DNA of 7,030 nucleotides from Oscillospiraceae bacterium. GTDB lineage: Bacteria > Bacillota > Clostridia > Oscillospirales > Oscillospiraceae. The notes beneath the pieces were generated by a model, which did not search any database, was not told where the DNA came from, and was given only the letters and a program-made list of their open reading frames with translations. The stretch lies in NCBI GenBank assembly GCA_017624645.1, contig JAGAMQ010000067.1, positions 1-7,030 of the forward strand, given 5' to 3'. Made by a program: the position numbers and the translations under genes. Within the stretch, counting starts at the first letter, position 1; the number at the start of each line of letters is the position of its first letter. This document shows positions 6,234 to 7,030 of this stretch, piece after piece.

Positions 6234-6407
6234 ATGGTTCAGATAACGCTGCTTCTGGAGCCGCAGGTGGCTCTTTTTTACGCCCGTATTGCTGCTATAA
6301 CAGAACTGCCCCTGGAACAGGTCCTGGCAGACGCCCTGTTCAAATTGGCCGGAGAACTGTCCTTGGAAGCATTAAGTAACAGTGCCTTGCCGGAAATTCC
6401 ATCTTAG
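6234..6407 (+). CDS. Small hypothetical protein, 57 aa, possible ribbon-helix-helix-like fold
   Basis: I do not recognise a named family. The ORF runs from ATG 6234 to TAG 6405-6407 and has a strong AGGGAGG (6219-6225) 8 nt upstream. The predicted order is one short hydrophobic strand (MVQITLLL, 1-8), an amphipathic helix (about 9-24, EPQVALFYARIAAITE), a turn at LP (25-26), a second helix (about 27-48, containing EQVLADALFKLAGEL) and a polar tail. That strand-helix-helix order and size resemble the ribbon-helix-helix (Arc/MetJ) fold of small DNA-binding proteins and antitoxins. However, the strand lacks the basic DNA-contacting residues expected. The protein is acidic, with no signal peptide or membrane helix. 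No toxin gene is adjacent. A terminator-like hairpin overlaps codons 9-16, which weakens the coding call or suggests attenuation. It lies 126 nt upstream of the serine dehydratase and may be co-transcribed with it. Confidence 0.6.
   Translation: MVQITLLLEPQVALFYARIAAITELPLEQVLADALFKLAGELSLEALSNSALPEIPS
6258..6279 (+). terminator. Terminator-like hairpin with T6 inside the small ORF
   Basis: GAGCC (6258-6262) pairs with GGCTC (6269-6273) around the loop GCAGGT, immediately followed by six T (6274-6279). An outer G-T pair (6257 with 6274) can extend the stem. This is the shape of a short intrinsic terminator or attenuator, yet it lies 24 nt into the 57-codon gene and no plus-strand gene precedes it. 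The stem is only 5-6 bp, so it may be a coincidence of the coding sequence. Confidence 0.4.
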
Positions 6408-6475
6408 GTCATTTTAATAGTTCTATGAGATACATCCATACTCCGTACTTCTTTCTCCTGCAATAAAACTCCTTA

Positions 6476-6504
6476 TTGTATTCCGCCGGAGGATTTGTTA
6501 TACT
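6476..6504 (+). promoter_or_regulatory. Probable promoter of the serine dehydratase gene
   Basis: The -35-like TTGTAT (6476-6481) and -10 TATACT (6499-6504) are 17 nt apart, and TGT just before the -10 gives an extended -10. The start would be near 6511, about 23 nt before ATG 6534. The rest of the 6408-6475 gap is AT-rich and holds only a weak CAATAA-N6-TTATTG hairpin (6461-6478), with no T-run. Confidence 0.65.
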
Positions 6505-6533
6505 GTAGCTAAGAAACATTAGGAGGTAACTCC

Positions 6534-7030
6534 ATGAAATCCATAAAAGAGATCTATAAGACCGGCAAGGGGCCGTCTTCCTCCCACACCATGGGGCCGG
6601 AACGTGCCGCCCGACTGCTTCGGGAGACCTACCCGGAGGCGGATACCTTTCAAGTAACCCTTTACGGCTCCTTAAGTAAGACCGGCGTGGGACACGGCAC
6701 AGATACCGTGATCCGGGAAGTCCTTGCTCCCTACCCCACCGAAATTCTCTTTTCCAAAGAAGACCTGCCGGAGAACCATCCCAACACCATGGATTTAACT
6801 GCTTTCTGCGGCAGCAAAAAGCTGGGTACTATGCGTATTGAATCCATTGGCGGCGGTGATATCCGTATACCGGGAGAATCCTTACTGGACACCCCTGACG
6901 TGTATCCGGAGAATTCCTTCGCGGAAATCAAGGACTTCTGCAAATGGCGCTACATTGGCAAGCTCAGCGACTATGTAGAACTGAACGAGGGTGAAGAAAT
7001 CTGGTCATTCCTCCTGAATGTATGGCAGAC
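6534..7030 (+). CDS. sdaA: L-serine dehydratase (iron-sulfur L-serine ammonia-lyase), N-terminal beta domain, cut by window edge
   Basis: The enzyme uses a 4Fe-4S cluster to deaminate L-serine to pyruvate and ammonia in the cytoplasm. The 165 codons visible form the SDH_beta domain. The hallmark GPSSSHTMGP is at 13-22, followed by YGSLSKTGVGHGTD (44-57), HPNTM (82-86) and SIGGGDI (104-110). The start ATG 6534 has a perfect AGGAGG (6521-6526) 7 nt upstream. The alpha domain with the catalytic Fe-S cysteines would lie beyond the window. Whether this is a single-chain enzyme of about 400 residues or a separate beta subunit (sdaAB) cannot be decided here. The sequence style, with a short N-terminus and HGTD after the GSLSKTG segment, makes me favour the single-chain form. 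The gene has its own promoter. Confidence 0.9.
   Translation, partial: MKSIKEIYKTGKGPSSSHTMGPERAARLLRETYPEADTFQVTLYGSLSKTGVGHGTDTVIREVLAPYPTEILFSKEDLPENHPNTMDLTAFCGSKKLGTMRIESIGGGDIRIPGESLLDTPDVYPENSFAEIKDFCKWRYIGKLSDYVELNEGEEIWSFLLNVWQ

Noticed and set aside
4511..6379. A very long (622-codon) plus-strand open frame antisense to proS and the 5' part of the lipoprotein gene.
   Set aside because: It is a shadow of proS: both minus-strand genes have full conserved motifs, while this frame has low-complexity Leu/Gly/His/Gln-rich sequence, no recognisable domain and no ribosome binding site. It also runs across the proS promoter and into the small gene.
6461..6480. CAATAA-N6-TTATTG hairpin upstream of the serine dehydratase.
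   Set aside because: The short AT-only stem with no T-run overlaps the putative -35 region and is likely chance.
1..7030. Mobile element, CRISPR, phage defence or toxin-antitoxin island.
   Set aside because: All large genes are housekeeping or sporulation genes with uniform composition. No direct-repeat array, terminal repeats, transposase or recombinase motifs were seen, and the small RHH-like gene has no partner toxin in the window.

Overview
The window looks like chromosomal DNA from an endospore-forming, moderate-GC Firmicute, probably a gut-type Clostridia (Oscillospirales-like). This is inferred from four things: a GerA-family spore germination protein, strong AGGAGG-type ribosome binding sites, sigma-A-like promoters with TGn-extended -10 boxes, and a DUF4886-type lipoprotein. 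I see no transposase, integrase, CRISPR array, phage gene, tRNA or rRNA.

Layout, left to right. (1) 1-907, minus: the N-terminal 302 residues of a GerA-family spore germinant receptor subunit, cut by the window edge. (2) 908-1027: a divergent intergenic region with a perfect 9-bp DnaA box and a good promoter reading right. (3) 1028-3518, plus: a two-gene operon of mnmE (tRNA wobble-uridine modification GTPase) and, 4 nt later, a NifS/IscS-type cysteine desulfurase. It ends at a clear intrinsic terminator. A perfect 26-bp palindrome and a second short hairpin lie inside the desulfurase gene. (4) 3519-3642: back-to-back terminators for converging transcription. (5) 3643-6121, minus: proS (prolyl-tRNA synthetase, eukaryote/archaeal-like form with a Cys4 C-terminal domain), followed 19 nt later by a secreted SGNH-hydrolase-like lipoprotein that has an odd GTG start. 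(6) 6122-6533: a divergent region holding the proS promoter with an inverted repeat across it, a 57-codon small gene of ribbon-helix-helix-like pattern with a terminator-like hairpin inside its 5' end, and the promoter of the next gene. (7) 6534-7030, plus: the 5' part of an iron-sulfur L-serine dehydratase, cut by the window edge.

How the genes fit together: mnmE and the cysteine desulfurase are plausibly one functional unit. The desulfurase supplies sulfur for 2-thiouridine and MnmE makes the 5-substituent on the same U34 of tRNAs. proS is a housekeeping translation gene that seems to carry the lipoprotein as a passenger. The serine dehydratase is a separate catabolic gene. Most of the window is ordinary. 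The parts most worth a second look are the small gene with its internal terminator-like hairpin, the intragenic palindrome, the DnaA box at the mnmE promoter, and the lipoprotein start.
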